Source: Flavobacteriaceae bacterium
Lineage (GTDB): Bacteria; Bacteroidota; Bacteroidia; Flavobacteriales; Flavobacteriaceae
Assembly: GCA_030618945.1 (NCBI GenBank)
Contig: JAUXCI010000109.1
Coordinates: 1 to 8,305, forward strand
Reading direction: 5' to 3'
DNA: 8,305 nt
The position numbers were made by a program, and so were the translations under genes. Position 1 is the stretch's first letter; each line of letters starts with the position of its first letter. This document shows, piece after piece, positions 1-7,028 of the stretch. Under the pieces are notes generated by a model. That model searched no databases. It saw only the letters and a program-made list of their open reading frames with translations, and was not told the DNA's origin.

Positions 1-63
1 CTGATTTTCTGTGTTTAATATTTTAAATCGAACTCAGGTTTTAAGTTACTGCTGTTGGTTCAA

Positions 64-798
64 TTAAGCTTCGATTTGAGTTTTTAACTTATAATAGGCC
101 CTTTTGGAAGCTATTTCTTCGGCTTTCTTTTTAGAAGTAGCCCTTCCTTTTGATACAATATCCTGATCTACAGAAAGCTTTACGCTGAAATGCTTCAAGG
201 TATCATTTCCAGTGTCTTCATAAACATGGTATTTTATTTTTTTTCTGCTTTTCTGGCTCCATTCAATCAGTACACTTTTGTAGCTGGTTATTTTACCCTC
301 GAGCCGTTCAATGTCAACATAAGGTTCTATGACGAATCGAAAAATAAATTTTTCGGTAAAGGAATATCCCATATCAGAATGTATGGCACCGATCAAAGCC
401 TCAAAAAGGTTGCCATGAATATTATCACCGAAATTATTATTGGGTATTGTGCTTTCTACAAATTTCTTTAAATCAAGATCCTTACCCAATTCATTAAGGT
501 GCTCACGACTTACAATTTTTGATCGCATTTGGGTAAGATAACCCTCGTCGCCCGTAGGGATCTTTTTAAACAAATAATTGGCTATGACGGCGCCTAAGAT
601 TGCATCGCCTAAAAATTCCAGACGTTCATAGTTCATAGGAATGCCTTTATCGTTTAGTTTTTTTAAAGAACTATGCGTAAAGGCTTCTTGATATAAGTAA
701 ATCTTTTTTGGACGGTAGCCTAGAACTTTCCTCATCGCTTTACTAAATTCTTCATCCTTAGGGGAATGAGAATTTGTTATTTTGCGAATAAGATTCAT
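64..798 (-). CDS. rnc: Ribonuclease III
   Basis: Double-strand-specific endoribonuclease that matures rRNA precursors and cuts structured mRNAs in the cytoplasm. The 244-residue protein has the normal two-domain layout: an RNase III domain at about residues 15-160 and a double-stranded RNA-binding domain at about 170-240, the latter ending in the typical GRATSKKKAEEIASKRA block. The signature ERLEFLGD lies at residues 58-65 and supplies the metal ligands E58, E61 and D65; E133 matches E. coli E117. The residue matching E. coli D114 is Asn130, within GNLFEALIG, rather than Asp; I recall Asn here in other Flavobacteria but cannot confirm it. The ATG at 798 gives a full-length N-terminus and starts 6 nt after the fabF stop, so the gene is almost certainly cotranscribed with fabF. 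Stop is TAA. The identification is secure. Confidence 0.97.
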   Translation of the reverse strand: MNLIRKITNSHSPKDEEFSKAMRKVLGYRPKKIYLYQEAFTHSSLKKLNDKGIPMNYERLEFLGDAILGAVIANYLFKKIPTGDEGYLTQMRSKIVSREHLNELGKDLDLKKFVESTIPNNNFGDNIHGNLFEALIGAIHSDMGYSFTEKFIFRFVIEPYVDIERLEGKITSYKSVLIEWSQKSRKKIKYHVYEDTGNDTLKHFSVKLSVDQDIVSKGRATSKKKAEEIASKRAYYKLKTQIEA

Positions 799-804
799 TA
801 AGTA

Positions 805-2058
805 TTAACCTTCAAATTTTTTAAATAAAATACAAGCATTGTGGCCACCAAACCCAAAAGTATTGCTCATTGCAATCTTTACATCTCTTTTTTGAGCCAC
901 ATTAAAGGTAAGATTTAATTTTGGATCAATTTGGTCATCATCGGTAAAATGATTGATGGTTGGAGGAACAATTCCATGATTAATCGACAAGATGGATGCT
1001 ATAGCTTCAATTGCACCTGCAGCACCCAATAAGTGACCGGTCATTGACTTGGTCGAATTTATATTGAGATTATAGGCATCTTCACCAAAAACTGCTTGAA
1101 TTGCCTTTAGTTCGGCAACATCTCCCAGTGGAGTTGAAGTTCCATGCATGTTAACTGCATCTACTTCTCCTGGTTCAATTTCGGCATTTTTCAAACAGTT
1201 CAACATGACATTTTTGGCACCCCTTCCTTCTGGATGGGGGGCTGTAATGTGATGTGCATCTGCAGAAAGACCTCCTCCTATAACTTCGGCATAAATTTTG
1301 GCACCCCTGGCTTTGGCATGTTCCAATTCTTCAAGAACTAAACAACCGGCGCCTTCACCTAGAACAAAACCATCACGGTCTTTGTCAAATGGGCGAGAAG
1401 CAGTTTTGGGATCATCATTTCTAGTAGATAAGGCATGCATTGCATTAAAACCTCCCATACCAGCAATAACCACTGCAGCTTCCGAACCACCAGTTACCAA
1501 TGCATCGACTTGACCTAATCTAATATAATTGAGTGAATCAATTATAGAATTAGCTGAAGATGCACAAGCAGAAACAGTTGTAAAGTTTGGTCCTTGTAAA
1601 TCGTGTTTAATAGAAATTTGACCTGGAGCAATATCCGCAATCATTTTTGGAATAAAAAACGGATTAAATCGTGGAGACCCATCTCCTTTAGCGTGATTAA
1701 GCACCTCATTTTGAAAGGTTTCAATCCCTCCAATTCCGGCACCCCAGATAACACCAATTCGGGTTCTATCTTCATCATCAAGATTTAAGCCAGAATCTAA
1801 AATGGCTTGATCAGCAACTACCATGGCATATTGCGTGAACTTATCCATTTTTCGAGCTTCTTTTCTGTCAAAAAAATCAGTGGCAACAAAGTTTTTAAGC
1901 TCACAGGCAAAACGAGTTTTGAAGTTGGTAGCGTCAAAATAGGTTATAGGCGCAGCTCCGCTAACACCATTTACTAAACCTTCCCAATACTCTTCAACAG
2001 AATTACCGATTGGGGTCAACGCCCCTAATCCTGTAACAACTACTCGTTTTAATTCCAT
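805..2058 (-). CDS. fabF: Beta-ketoacyl-ACP synthase II (KAS II)
   Basis: Condensing enzyme of type II fatty-acid synthesis: it joins malonyl-ACP to an acyl-ACP with loss of CO2 in the cytosol, extending the chain by two carbons. The 417-residue length is normal for FabF. The active-site Cys165 lies in TVSACASSANS. The two catalytic histidines are His305 (NMHGTSTPLGD) and His342 (STKSMTGHLLGAAGA), with the conserved Lys337. The C-terminal NTFGFGGHN at 399-407 contains the gating Phe. The N-terminus MELKRVVVTGLGALTPIG is the usual thiolase-fold start, which supports the ATG at 2058. The gene follows acpP, which encodes its carrier-protein substrate, after an 88-nt leader containing a strong hairpin, and is followed after 6 nt by rnc. 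This is the classic acpP-fabF-rnc cluster. FabB is a possible alternative name, but the sequence and context favour FabF. Confidence 0.97.
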   Translation of the reverse strand: MELKRVVVTGLGALTPIGNSVEEYWEGLVNGVSGAAPITYFDATNFKTRFACELKNFVATDFFDRKEARKMDKFTQYAMVVADQAILDSGLNLDDEDRTRIGVIWGAGIGGIETFQNEVLNHAKGDGSPRFNPFFIPKMIADIAPGQISIKHDLQGPNFTTVSACASSANSIIDSLNYIRLGQVDALVTGGSEAAVVIAGMGGFNAMHALSTRNDDPKTASRPFDKDRDGFVLGEGAGCLVLEELEHAKARGAKIYAEVIGGGLSADAHHITAPHPEGRGAKNVMLNCLKNAEIEPGEVDAVNMHGTSTPLGDVAELKAIQAVFGEDAYNLNINSTKSMTGHLLGAAGAIEAIASILSINHGIVPPTINHFTDDDQIDPKLNLTFNVAQKRDVKIAMSNTFGFGGHNACILFKKFEG

Positions 2059-2066
2059 CTCAATTG

Positions 2067-2078
2067 ATTAATATTAAT
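2067..2078. repeat. 12-bp perfect palindrome in the fabF leader
   Basis: ATTAATATTAAT reads identically on both strands and ends 8 nt before the fabF start codon. It is entirely A/T, so chance is a reasonable explanation; an operator or a weak leader hairpin is possible but nothing else supports either. Confidence 0.3.
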
Positions 2079-2087
2079 AGTAGCAAT

Positions 2088-2127
2088 AAATTACGAGCTT
2101 TTTCCGATTTGGAAAAGCTCGTAATTT
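2088..2127 (-). terminator. Intercistronic hairpin between acpP and fabF (attenuator or terminator-like)
   Basis: The arm at 2088-2105 (AAATTACGAGCTTTTTCC) pairs with 2111-2127 (GGAAAAGCTCGTAATTT). The stem has about 17 bp with one bulged T and a 5-nt loop, GATTT. Read in the acpP-to-fabF direction, the stem runs out into a short U-rich stretch (UUUAUU), so it resembles an intrinsic terminator with a weak tail. Inside the cluster it most likely terminates part of the transcription or protects the acpP mRNA 3' end, giving more ACP than FabF. The hairpin is seen directly; the role is inferred. Confidence 0.7.
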
Positions 2128-2147
2128 TATAAAATATGATATAATTA

Positions 2148-2381
2148 TTATTTAGCTTCTTCGATATAGCTAATGGCTTGACCTACAGTACCGATGTTTT
2201 CAGCTTGGTCATCCGGGATTTGAATATCAAATTCTTTTTCGAATTCCATAATTAACTCAACTGTATCCAATGAATCTGCTCCTAAATCATTAGTGAAGTT
2301 AGCTTCATTTGTAACTTCATTTTCGTCTACGCCTAATTTGTCAACGATAATAGCTTTAACTCTTGATGCAATGTCTGACAT
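2148..2381 (-). CDS. acpP: Acyl carrier protein
   Basis: Small acidic carrier protein that holds growing acyl chains as thioesters on a 4'-phosphopantetheine arm during fatty-acid synthesis. The 77-residue length is normal for the family. The attachment site is Ser37 in [17 protein letters not shown], the canonical DSL motif at the start of helix II. The sequence is strongly acidic, as expected, and ends in AISYIEEAK. The ATG at 2381 gives the usual [18 protein letters not shown] start. It is the first gene of the leftward acpP-fabF-rnc cluster and diverges from purN across 169 bp; a promoter-like -7 element lies 32 nt upstream of the start. The identification is secure. Confidence 0.98.
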   Translation of the reverse strand: MSDIASRVKAIIVDKLGVDENEVTNEANFTNDLGADSLDTVELIMEFEKEFDIQIPDDQAENIGTVGQAISYIEEAK

Positions 2382-2412
2382 AATTTTTTAAGTTTTAATT
2401 TATTTATTGCTG

Positions 2413-2420
2413 CAAAAATA
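2413..2420 (-). promoter_or_regulatory. Putative acpP promoter, -7 element TATTTTTG
   Basis: On the minus strand TATTTTTG matches the Bacteroidota -7 consensus TAnnTTTG exactly and lies about 31 nt upstream of the acpP ATG. No good TTG -33 element is found 17-19 nt further upstream, so support rests on the -7 match and its position in the divergent spacer. Confidence 0.45.
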
Positions 2421-2473
2421 ATACAAATTAGTTTGAAATCTAATAAAAGTAGAAAAAATTAAATGATTGGGAT

Positions 2474-2501
2474 TTGACAAATACTTTCCAATTTACTTTT
2501 C
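2474..2501 (+). promoter_or_regulatory. Putative purN-rnhA promoter
   Basis: TTGACA at 2474-2479 and TACTTTTC at 2494-2501 resemble the Bacteroidota TTG-N17-TAnnTTTG promoter. The gap between TTG and TA is exactly 17 nt, and only the final G of the -7 box differs. Transcription would begin near 2508, giving a leader of about 40 nt before the purN ATG at 2551. The region is A/T-rich, so a chance match is possible. Confidence 0.4.
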
Positions 2502-2550
2502 CAATTTGATATTTATCCTTTTTTTTGTCTACTCGCAATATTTATTAGAT

Positions 2551-3123
2551 ATGTTCAGAATTGTAATTTTTGCCTCAGGCTCTGGGACTAATGCAGAGAA
2601 TATCATTAAACATTTCAAAAACAACCACTTGGCCACAACCACTTGGGTTATTAGCAACAATGCTGAGGCTGGAGTTTTGGAAAGGGCCAAAAGATTGGGT
2701 GTGCCTTCAAAAATTTACTGTAGAAAGGAGATGCTTTCGGAGTCTTTCTTGGATTTTTTAATAAAGGAGGCTGATTTTATAGTTCTAGCAGGATTCTTAT
2801 TAAAGGTGCCGGAAGCAATTATTAAGGCATTTCCTAATGAAATCATTAATATTCATCCGGCTTTGTTACCAAAATATGGAGGAAAGGGGATGTACGGGAT
2901 GAATGTTCACGAGGCTGTTGTGGCAAATAATGAACCTGTTACGGGTATTACAATTCATTATGTAAATGAACATTACGATGAAGGAGCAATCATTTTTCAA
3001 AAATCTGTTGCCTTGACTAAAAGTGATAACGCGGCTGACGTTGCTGCGAAAATTCATGTGCTGGAGCAAGAAAATTTCCCTCAAGTGATTCAACAAATAT
3101 TAAAAGAAAAGAATGAAAGTTAA
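2551..3123 (+). CDS. purN: Phosphoribosylglycinamide formyltransferase (GART)
   Basis: Third step of de novo purine synthesis: transfers a formyl group from 10-formyltetrahydrofolate to GAR, giving FGAR, in the cytosol. From the ATG at 2551 the protein has 190 residues, close to the family norm. The phosphate-binding FASGSGTNAENI lies at residues 7-18. The catalytic NIHPALLPKY at 100-109 supplies Asn100 and His102, and Asp143 in NEHYDEGAI matches E. coli Asp144. The loop after KY reads GGKGMYG rather than the PGLHTH of proteobacteria, a variant I associate with Bacteroidota. An in-frame TTG at 2467 would add 28 residues that are hydrophobic and unlike GART, and would overlap the promoter-like element, so I reject it. 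The last 11 nt overlap rnhA, which points to one bicistronic transcript. Confidence 0.95.
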   Translation: MFRIVIFASGSGTNAENIIKHFKNNHLATTTWVISNNAEAGVLERAKRLGVPSKIYCRKEMLSESFLDFLIKEADFIVLAGFLLKVPEAIIKAFPNEIINIHPALLPKYGGKGMYGMNVHEAVVANNEPVTGITIHYVNEHYDEGAIIFQKSVALTKSDNAADVAAKIHVLEQENFPQVIQQILKEKNES

Positions 3124-3607
3124 GGTATATACTGATGGCGCTTGTAGTGGCAATCCCGGAAAAGGAGGATATGGAATCCTTATGGAGTGGGTTGGAAAGC
3201 CATATAAAAAGGAATTTTCTGAAGGCTTTCGATTGACTACAAATAACAGAATGGAATTACTTGCCGTTATTGTGGCTCTCGAACAGCTTAAAAAAGAAGG
3301 CATAGAGGTTATTGTATATTCTGATTCAAAATATGTAGTGGATTCAGTTGAGAAGAAATGGGTATTCAATTGGGTAAAAAAAGGTTTCAAGGATAAGAAA
3401 AATGCGGATCTGTGGCGTCGTTTCTTATTGGTGTATAAAAAGCATGAAGTCAAATTTCAATGGATCAAAGGGCATAATGAACATCCACAAAATGAAAGAT
3501 GCGACCAACTTGCTGTCAAGGCAGCAAAAAAAGAAACCCTCCAAGTAGATGAAGGGTTTGAACTTTCTCAAAAAAATAAAGCAGGAAAGCTTGATTTAGA
3601 ATCCTGA
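3113..3607 (+). CDS. rnhA: Ribonuclease HI
   Basis: Endonuclease that cuts RNA in RNA-DNA hybrids, removing primers and R-loops. The 164-residue protein has the full RNase H fold with its catalytic carboxylates: Asp8 (YTDGACSGNPG), Glu48 (NNRMELLAV), Asp71 (VYSDSKYVVDSV) and Asp131 (HNEHPQNERCDQLA), with the active-site-loop His121. The basic handle region (KKWVFNWVKKGF, about 81-92) typical of E. coli-type RNase HI is present. The C-terminal tail of about 22 residues after AVKAAKKE is poorly conserved in the family. The ATG at 3113 lies inside the purN coding region in another frame, giving an 11-nt overlap, and yields the expected MKVKVYTDG start. Stop is TGA. The neighbour on the right is convergent. 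Confidence 0.96.
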   Translation: MKVKVYTDGACSGNPGKGGYGILMEWVGKPYKKEFSEGFRLTTNNRMELLAVIVALEQLKKEGIEVIVYSDSKYVVDSVEKKWVFNWVKKGFKDKKNADLWRRFLLVYKKHEVKFQWIKGHNEHPQNERCDQLAVKAAKKETLQVDEGFELSQKNKAGKLDLES

Positions 3608-3685
3608 GCTATTGTATTAGGCGCAATCTCCTAGCTGCCAGGTTTTATCTATCCAAGGTTGGCATGTTTAGATTAAAATTTTAGT
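3608..3685. other. Convergent spacer between rnhA and the META lipoprotein gene
   Basis: This 78-bp region separates two convergent transcription units and should hold terminators. I see only weak structure: a 5-bp TGCCA/TGGCA pairing with a long loop (about 3636-3664) and the A/T palindrome TAAAATTTTA near 3674-3683. Neither is a convincing intrinsic terminator, so termination may be Rho-dependent or rely on weak structures. Confidence 0.35.
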
Positions 3686-4321
3686 TTATTCAGAGATGGC
3701 TACGATAAGCAATTCATCTTTTTGATCATATAGATATAGTTCTTTTTTGACGATCTCAAAATGGGCAATATTGGGTAAATTCTTAAAAAACACATCTTCA
3801 ACACTCATGTCAGGACAAAGCTTTCTGGTAGCACCTGCAGGCCCTAAACTCAAAGTGTTTCCGGATACGGTATAAGTAGAAAAATAATTGTTACAACCAG
3901 CAAAGCCAACAACCTTGGCATCTTCTTTTTCAAAGATCATTGTTGGTGAGGAGCTTAATTTCTCCAATCCTTTAATTTTGATAACCGCCCATTCTTTTAT
4001 TAATTCAGAATTATCAAGCGTAGGGATTTTAGAGACTATATTTTTTAATTTATATCTGAGAGATGAAGCGTCAGCAGCAGGATTGGGTACTGGGATTTCA
4101 TTTACCAGCAACTCATAGGTAAAACCTTCCTCGTATTTAAAGCCCTCGATTTGGTCATAGAAAAAGGTCCATTCGTCTTCAGGATTTTCTTTTATAAGCA
4201 TACACGATTGAGGACCGACCCCCACGCAATTTTCTAAATGATCAGCTACAATTAACATTTTAGATTGTACCTCGGTATTTGAAGTGCAAGCCATGATCAT
4301 CAATAAGAATAAATATTTCAT
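3686..4321 (-). CDS. Putative lipoprotein with DUF4377 and META domains (HslJ-like)
   Basis: A 211-residue protein of unknown biochemical role. The N-terminus MKYLFLLMIMACTSN resembles a very short lipoprotein signal with Cys12 as the lipidated residue; only 11 residues precede it and Met at -2 is atypical, so export is likely but not certain. Residues about 22-100 look like DUF4377, with paired Cys32 and Cys40 (ENCVGVGPQSC) and the block W51-TFFYDQIEGFKYEEGF, then NPAADASS. Residues about 108-208 look like a META domain as in HslJ, with GFAGCNNYFSTY (Cys143) and ATRKLC (Cys169). META proteins are linked to stress and antibiotic tolerance in other bacteria, but nothing here assigns a substrate. 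The ATG at 4321 is 12 nt after the sufS stop on the same strand, so the gene probably ends the suf transcript. Domain names come from recognition, not a search. Confidence 0.8.
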   Translation of the reverse strand: MKYLFLLMIMACTSNTEVQSKMLIVADHLENCVGVGPQSCMLIKENPEDEWTFFYDQIEGFKYEEGFTYELLVNEIPVPNPAADASSLRYKLKNIVSKIPTLDNSELIKEWAVIKIKGLEKLSSSPTMIFEKEDAKVVGFAGCNNYFSTYTVSGNTLSLGPAGATRKLCPDMSVEDVFFKNLPNIAHFEIVKKELYLYDQKDELLIVAISE

Positions 4322-4333
4322 AAGGAAAATAGT

Positions 4334-5548
4334 TTAAGATAGCATTGCTTTAGCTCGAAGAAGTGCCTCGATAAAATGGTCGATCTCTTTCTTCGTATTA
4401 TAAAAAGCAAAAGAAGCACGAATTGTGCCAGGTATTTTATAATAATCCATAATGGGTTGGGCACAATGATGGCCAGTTCTAACTGCAATACCCAATTTAT
4501 CTATGATGGAACCAATATCGTAAGGATGAATACCCTCAAAATTAAAAGAGATAACAGCCGCCTTATTTTCAGAGGTACCGTAAATGACTATATCATCAAT
4601 TTCTAATAATTTTTTAGTGGCATATTTAAGAAGCTCTTGTTCGTATGACTCGATCTGATCAAAGCCAATTTGATTCATATAATCTAAAGCTACTCCAAAG
4701 GCTATGACTCCTGCAATATTAGGTGTGCCAGCTTCAAATTTATGAGGCAGATCAGCATAAGTCGTCTTTTCAAAAGTAACCTCACTTATCATTTCACCAC
4801 CTCCTTGATAGGGAGGAAGTTTATTCAGCCATTCTTCTTTTCCATAAATCATTCCAACCCCGGTTGGGCCACAGATTTTATGCGCAGAACAGGTATAGAA
4901 TTCACAATCCAATTCCTGAACATCGGGTTTGATATGAGGCGTAGCCTGAGCACCATCAATGAGAACTGCCGCTCCATATTGATGCGCTTTGTCAATGATT
5001 TCTTTTATAGGATTGATGGTACCAAGTGCATTGGATACGTGATTGACAAAAACCAATTTGGTATTTGATGAAAGAAGCTCGTCATAGGCTGTTATATCCA
5101 ATTCACCTTTTGGGGTCATTGGAATCACTTTTAGCAGGGCTCCGGTTTTTTCACAGAGCATTTGCCAGGGAACAATATTGGAATGATGTTCAAGGGCTGA
5201 AACAATAATTTCATCTCCTTTTTCCAAGATGGATGAAAAGCCGGAAGCCACGAGGTTGATTCCATGGGTAGTACCAGAGGTTAATATAATTTCGTAAGAT
5301 TCTTTTGCGTTAAAATGCTTTTGAATTTTCTGACGTGCTTTTTCAAAAGCGTTAGTAGCCTCCTGACTAAGGGTATGTACCCCGCGATGAATGTTAGCGT
5401 TGTAATTGCTGTAATAATCAACAATGGATTCAATCACAGCAATAGGTGTTTGTGAAGTAGCAGCATTGTCGAAATATACCAAGGGCTTACCGTTGACTTC
5501 TCTGTTAAGAATTGGGAAATCCTTTCTTATTTTTTCTACGTCGAACAT
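4334..5548 (-). CDS. sufS: Cysteine desulfurase SufS
   Basis: PLP enzyme that takes sulfur from L-cysteine, forming alanine and an enzyme persulfide that feeds Fe-S cluster assembly on SufBCD. The 404-residue length is normal. PLP is bound by Lys224 in CSAHKICGPTGVG; His121 (LEHHSNIVPW) stacks on the ring, and Asp198 and Gln201 (LIDGAQATPH) contact it. The persulfide-bearing cysteine is Cys362 in AVRTGHHCAQP. The short catalytic loop places it in group II (SufS/CsdA) rather than IscS/NifS. The ATG at 5548 gives MFDVEKIRKDFPILNREVNGK, a typical SufS start. It follows sufD after 86 nt, a gap containing a promoter-like element, and is followed 12 nt later by the DUF4377-META gene. The usual partner SufE or SufU is not encoded in this window. 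Confidence 0.97.
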   Translation of the reverse strand: MFDVEKIRKDFPILNREVNGKPLVYFDNAATSQTPIAVIESIVDYYSNYNANIHRGVHTLSQEATNAFEKARQKIQKHFNAKESYEIILTSGTTHGINLVASGFSSILEKGDEIIVSALEHHSNIVPWQMLCEKTGALLKVIPMTPKGELDITAYDELLSSNTKLVFVNHVSNALGTINPIKEIIDKAHQYGAAVLIDGAQATPHIKPDVQELDCEFYTCSAHKICGPTGVGMIYGKEEWLNKLPPYQGGGEMISEVTFEKTTYADLPHKFEAGTPNIAGVIAFGVALDYMNQIGFDQIESYEQELLKYATKKLLEIDDIVIYGTSENKAAVISFNFEGIHPYDIGSIIDKLGIAVRTGHHCAQPIMDYYKIPGTIRASFAFYNTKKEIDHFIEALLRAKAMLS

Positions 5549-5575
5549 GGTTCTTGTTTAGAATGAATCAAAACA

Positions 5576-5583
5576 CAAAAATA
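5576..5583 (-). promoter_or_regulatory. Possible internal promoter before sufS, -7 element TATTTTTG
   Basis: The minus-strand sequence TATTTTTG matches the Bacteroidota -7 consensus TAnnTTTG exactly and lies 27 nt upstream of the sufS ATG, in the 86-bp sufD-sufS gap. A TTG is present upstream but only 14 nt away, shorter than the usual 17-19 nt, so this is a tentative internal promoter. Confidence 0.3.
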
Positions 5584-5634
5584 CAATAGTCTCCTGGCAA
5601 TATGTTAAATAGAATTCGAAATAGGCATGACAGA

Positions 5635-6957
5635 CTACATGTCCATTCCTAATTTCACATCCAGTTTTTCGGCCAGTAATTTATTGATCCTTGATTTTAA
5701 AGCTGGTATTTTAATTTTTTCCACTACATCATTGCAAAAAGCAAACAGCATAAGGGCCTTTGCCTCTTTTTTCGGGATGCCTCGAGATTGTAAATAAAAT
5801 AGCGAACTGCTATCCAATTGACCAATGGTACAGCCATGTGAACATTTTACATCGTCTGCAAAAATTTCGAGCTGAGGTTTTGCATTGATACTTGCTTTAT
5901 CTCCAATGAGCACATTGTCATTTTGTTGATATGCATTTGTTTTTTGCGCTTCCTTGTCAACAATTACCTTACCATTAAAAACTCCGGTTGATTGATCATC
6001 ATAAATTCCTTTATACATTTCATGACTTTCACAATTTTCTTTTTTATGGTGAACAAGCGTATGGTTATCAACGTGTTGTTTTTTGCCTATTACCGTGATA
6101 CCATTCAAATTTGAGGTGATGTGTTCTCCTTCCTGATGAAACTCTAAATTGTTTCTGGTAATATTACCACCAAAAGAGAAGGTATTAATTGACACAATAC
6201 TGCTGTCTTTTTGTTGTACATAGGTATTGTCAATCAACGAAGAGGTGGCTCTGTCATTTTGAATCTTATAGATGTCGGCTATAGCCCTTTTATGCGCAAA
6301 TATTTCAGTTACAGCATTGGTCAAAACAACATTGTTACTTAAGCTTTGGTGACGTTCGTATATCTGAACATGCGAATTTTCACCAACAACGACCAGGTTT
6401 CTGGGCTGTAACATAATCTCTTTTTCACTACCCGTTGAGAAGTTCAATACCTGTATTGGCTTTGGAAGCACTACATTTTTTGGGATATTAATAAAAGATC
6501 CTTCTTTTGAAAAAGCTGTATTTAATGATGTTAAACTATCATTTTTGGAAGCAAGAGTGCCAAAGTAATGGTCTACAATCATCTTGTATTTTGGCTGTTT
6601 TAAGGCCGATGAAAGAATACAAACGTCTGCGACTTCATGTGAAGTATCTGACAAAAATGAACTATAGACCCCATCAATAAAAACAATTTTAAAAGATTCT
6701 ATTTCGTGCAGAAAGTATTTTTTTACATCTTTTAAATCAACAGCCTCTTCATTTTGAGGAAAGACAGAATAGTCATTTTTAAGCAAGGAATTCAAAGAAG
6801 TGTACTTCCATTCTTCATCCCGCTTTGACGGAAAACCGGCTTTTTCAAAATTTTGAATAGCCGCAGTTCGGATTTCATGAACTTTTGAATCAAGATCTAC
6901 GTTACCCTTATTTTCGAAGGCCATAAAAGAGGCCACTAATTTTTCTTTTAAATCCAT
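5635..6957 (-). CDS. sufD: Fe-S cluster assembly protein SufD
   Basis: Scaffold partner of SufB in the SufBC2D complex, where Fe-S clusters are assembled before transfer to apoproteins. The 440-residue length is typical. The N-terminal helical region carries GFPSKRDEEWKYTSL at residues 41-55, a hallmark of SufD, followed by a long beta-helix core. The C-terminal block DDVKCSHGCTIGQLD at 368-382 contains Cys372 and His374, which correspond to E. coli SufD Cys358 and His360 implicated in cluster assembly. The C-terminal SRGIPKKEAKALMLFAF element is the conserved SufC-contacting region. The ATG at 6957 gives a full-length N-terminus. It lies 71 nt downstream of sufC and 86 nt upstream of sufS. 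It is distinguished from SufB by length and by the N-terminal KRDEEWKYT motif. The product is secure. Confidence 0.96.
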   Translation of the reverse strand: MDLKEKLVASFMAFENKGNVDLDSKVHEIRTAAIQNFEKAGFPSKRDEEWKYTSLNSLLKNDYSVFPQNEEAVDLKDVKKYFLHEIESFKIVFIDGVYSSFLSDTSHEVADVCILSSALKQPKYKMIVDHYFGTLASKNDSLTSLNTAFSKEGSFINIPKNVVLPKPIQVLNFSTGSEKEIMLQPRNLVVVGENSHVQIYERHQSLSNNVVLTNAVTEIFAHKRAIADIYKIQNDRATSSLIDNTYVQQKDSSIVSINTFSFGGNITRNNLEFHQEGEHITSNLNGITVIGKKQHVDNHTLVHHKKENCESHEMYKGIYDDQSTGVFNGKVIVDKEAQKTNAYQQNDNVLIGDKASINAKPQLEIFADDVKCSHGCTIGQLDSSSLFYLQSRGIPKKEAKALMLFAFCNDVVEKIKIPALKSRINKLLAEKLDVKLGMDM

Positions 6958-7028
6958 AAAACAGTATTAAAGATCAAGGTTTTAAAGTGAGAAAGCTGTA
7001 TAAAAACTTTTTAACATTCAACTTATTT

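Noticed and set aside
1..63. Possible gene fragment at the left edge
   Set aside because: The minus strand has no ATG here and the plus strand has stops early in all frames (positions 2, 16 and 24). I see only the sequence downstream of rnc, with nothing assignable.
190..471. Plus-strand open frame of 93 codons opposite rnc
   Set aside because: It is antisense to the RNase III coding region; the hydrophobic stretch comes from the reverse complement of lysine-rich codons.
2467..2550. N-terminal extension of purN from a TTG codon, adding 28 hydrophobic residues
   Set aside because: PurN proteins begin directly with the MxRIVIFASGSGTN-type strand, which starts at the ATG at 2551. The extension is A/T-rich non-coding-like sequence and overlaps a promoter-like element.
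3100..3453. Minus-strand open frame of 117 codons opposite rnhA
   Set aside because: It is the antisense shadow of a well-supported RNase HI gene, with a low-complexity translation and no known motif.
4742..5068. Plus-strand open frame of 108 codons opposite sufS
   Set aside because: It lies entirely within the conserved sufS coding sequence, including the PLP-lysine region, and its translation resembles no family.
6958..7028. Possible promoter in the sufC-sufD gap
   Set aside because: No TAnnTTTG element is present on the minus strand and no strong hairpin was seen; sufD is probably read through from sufC.
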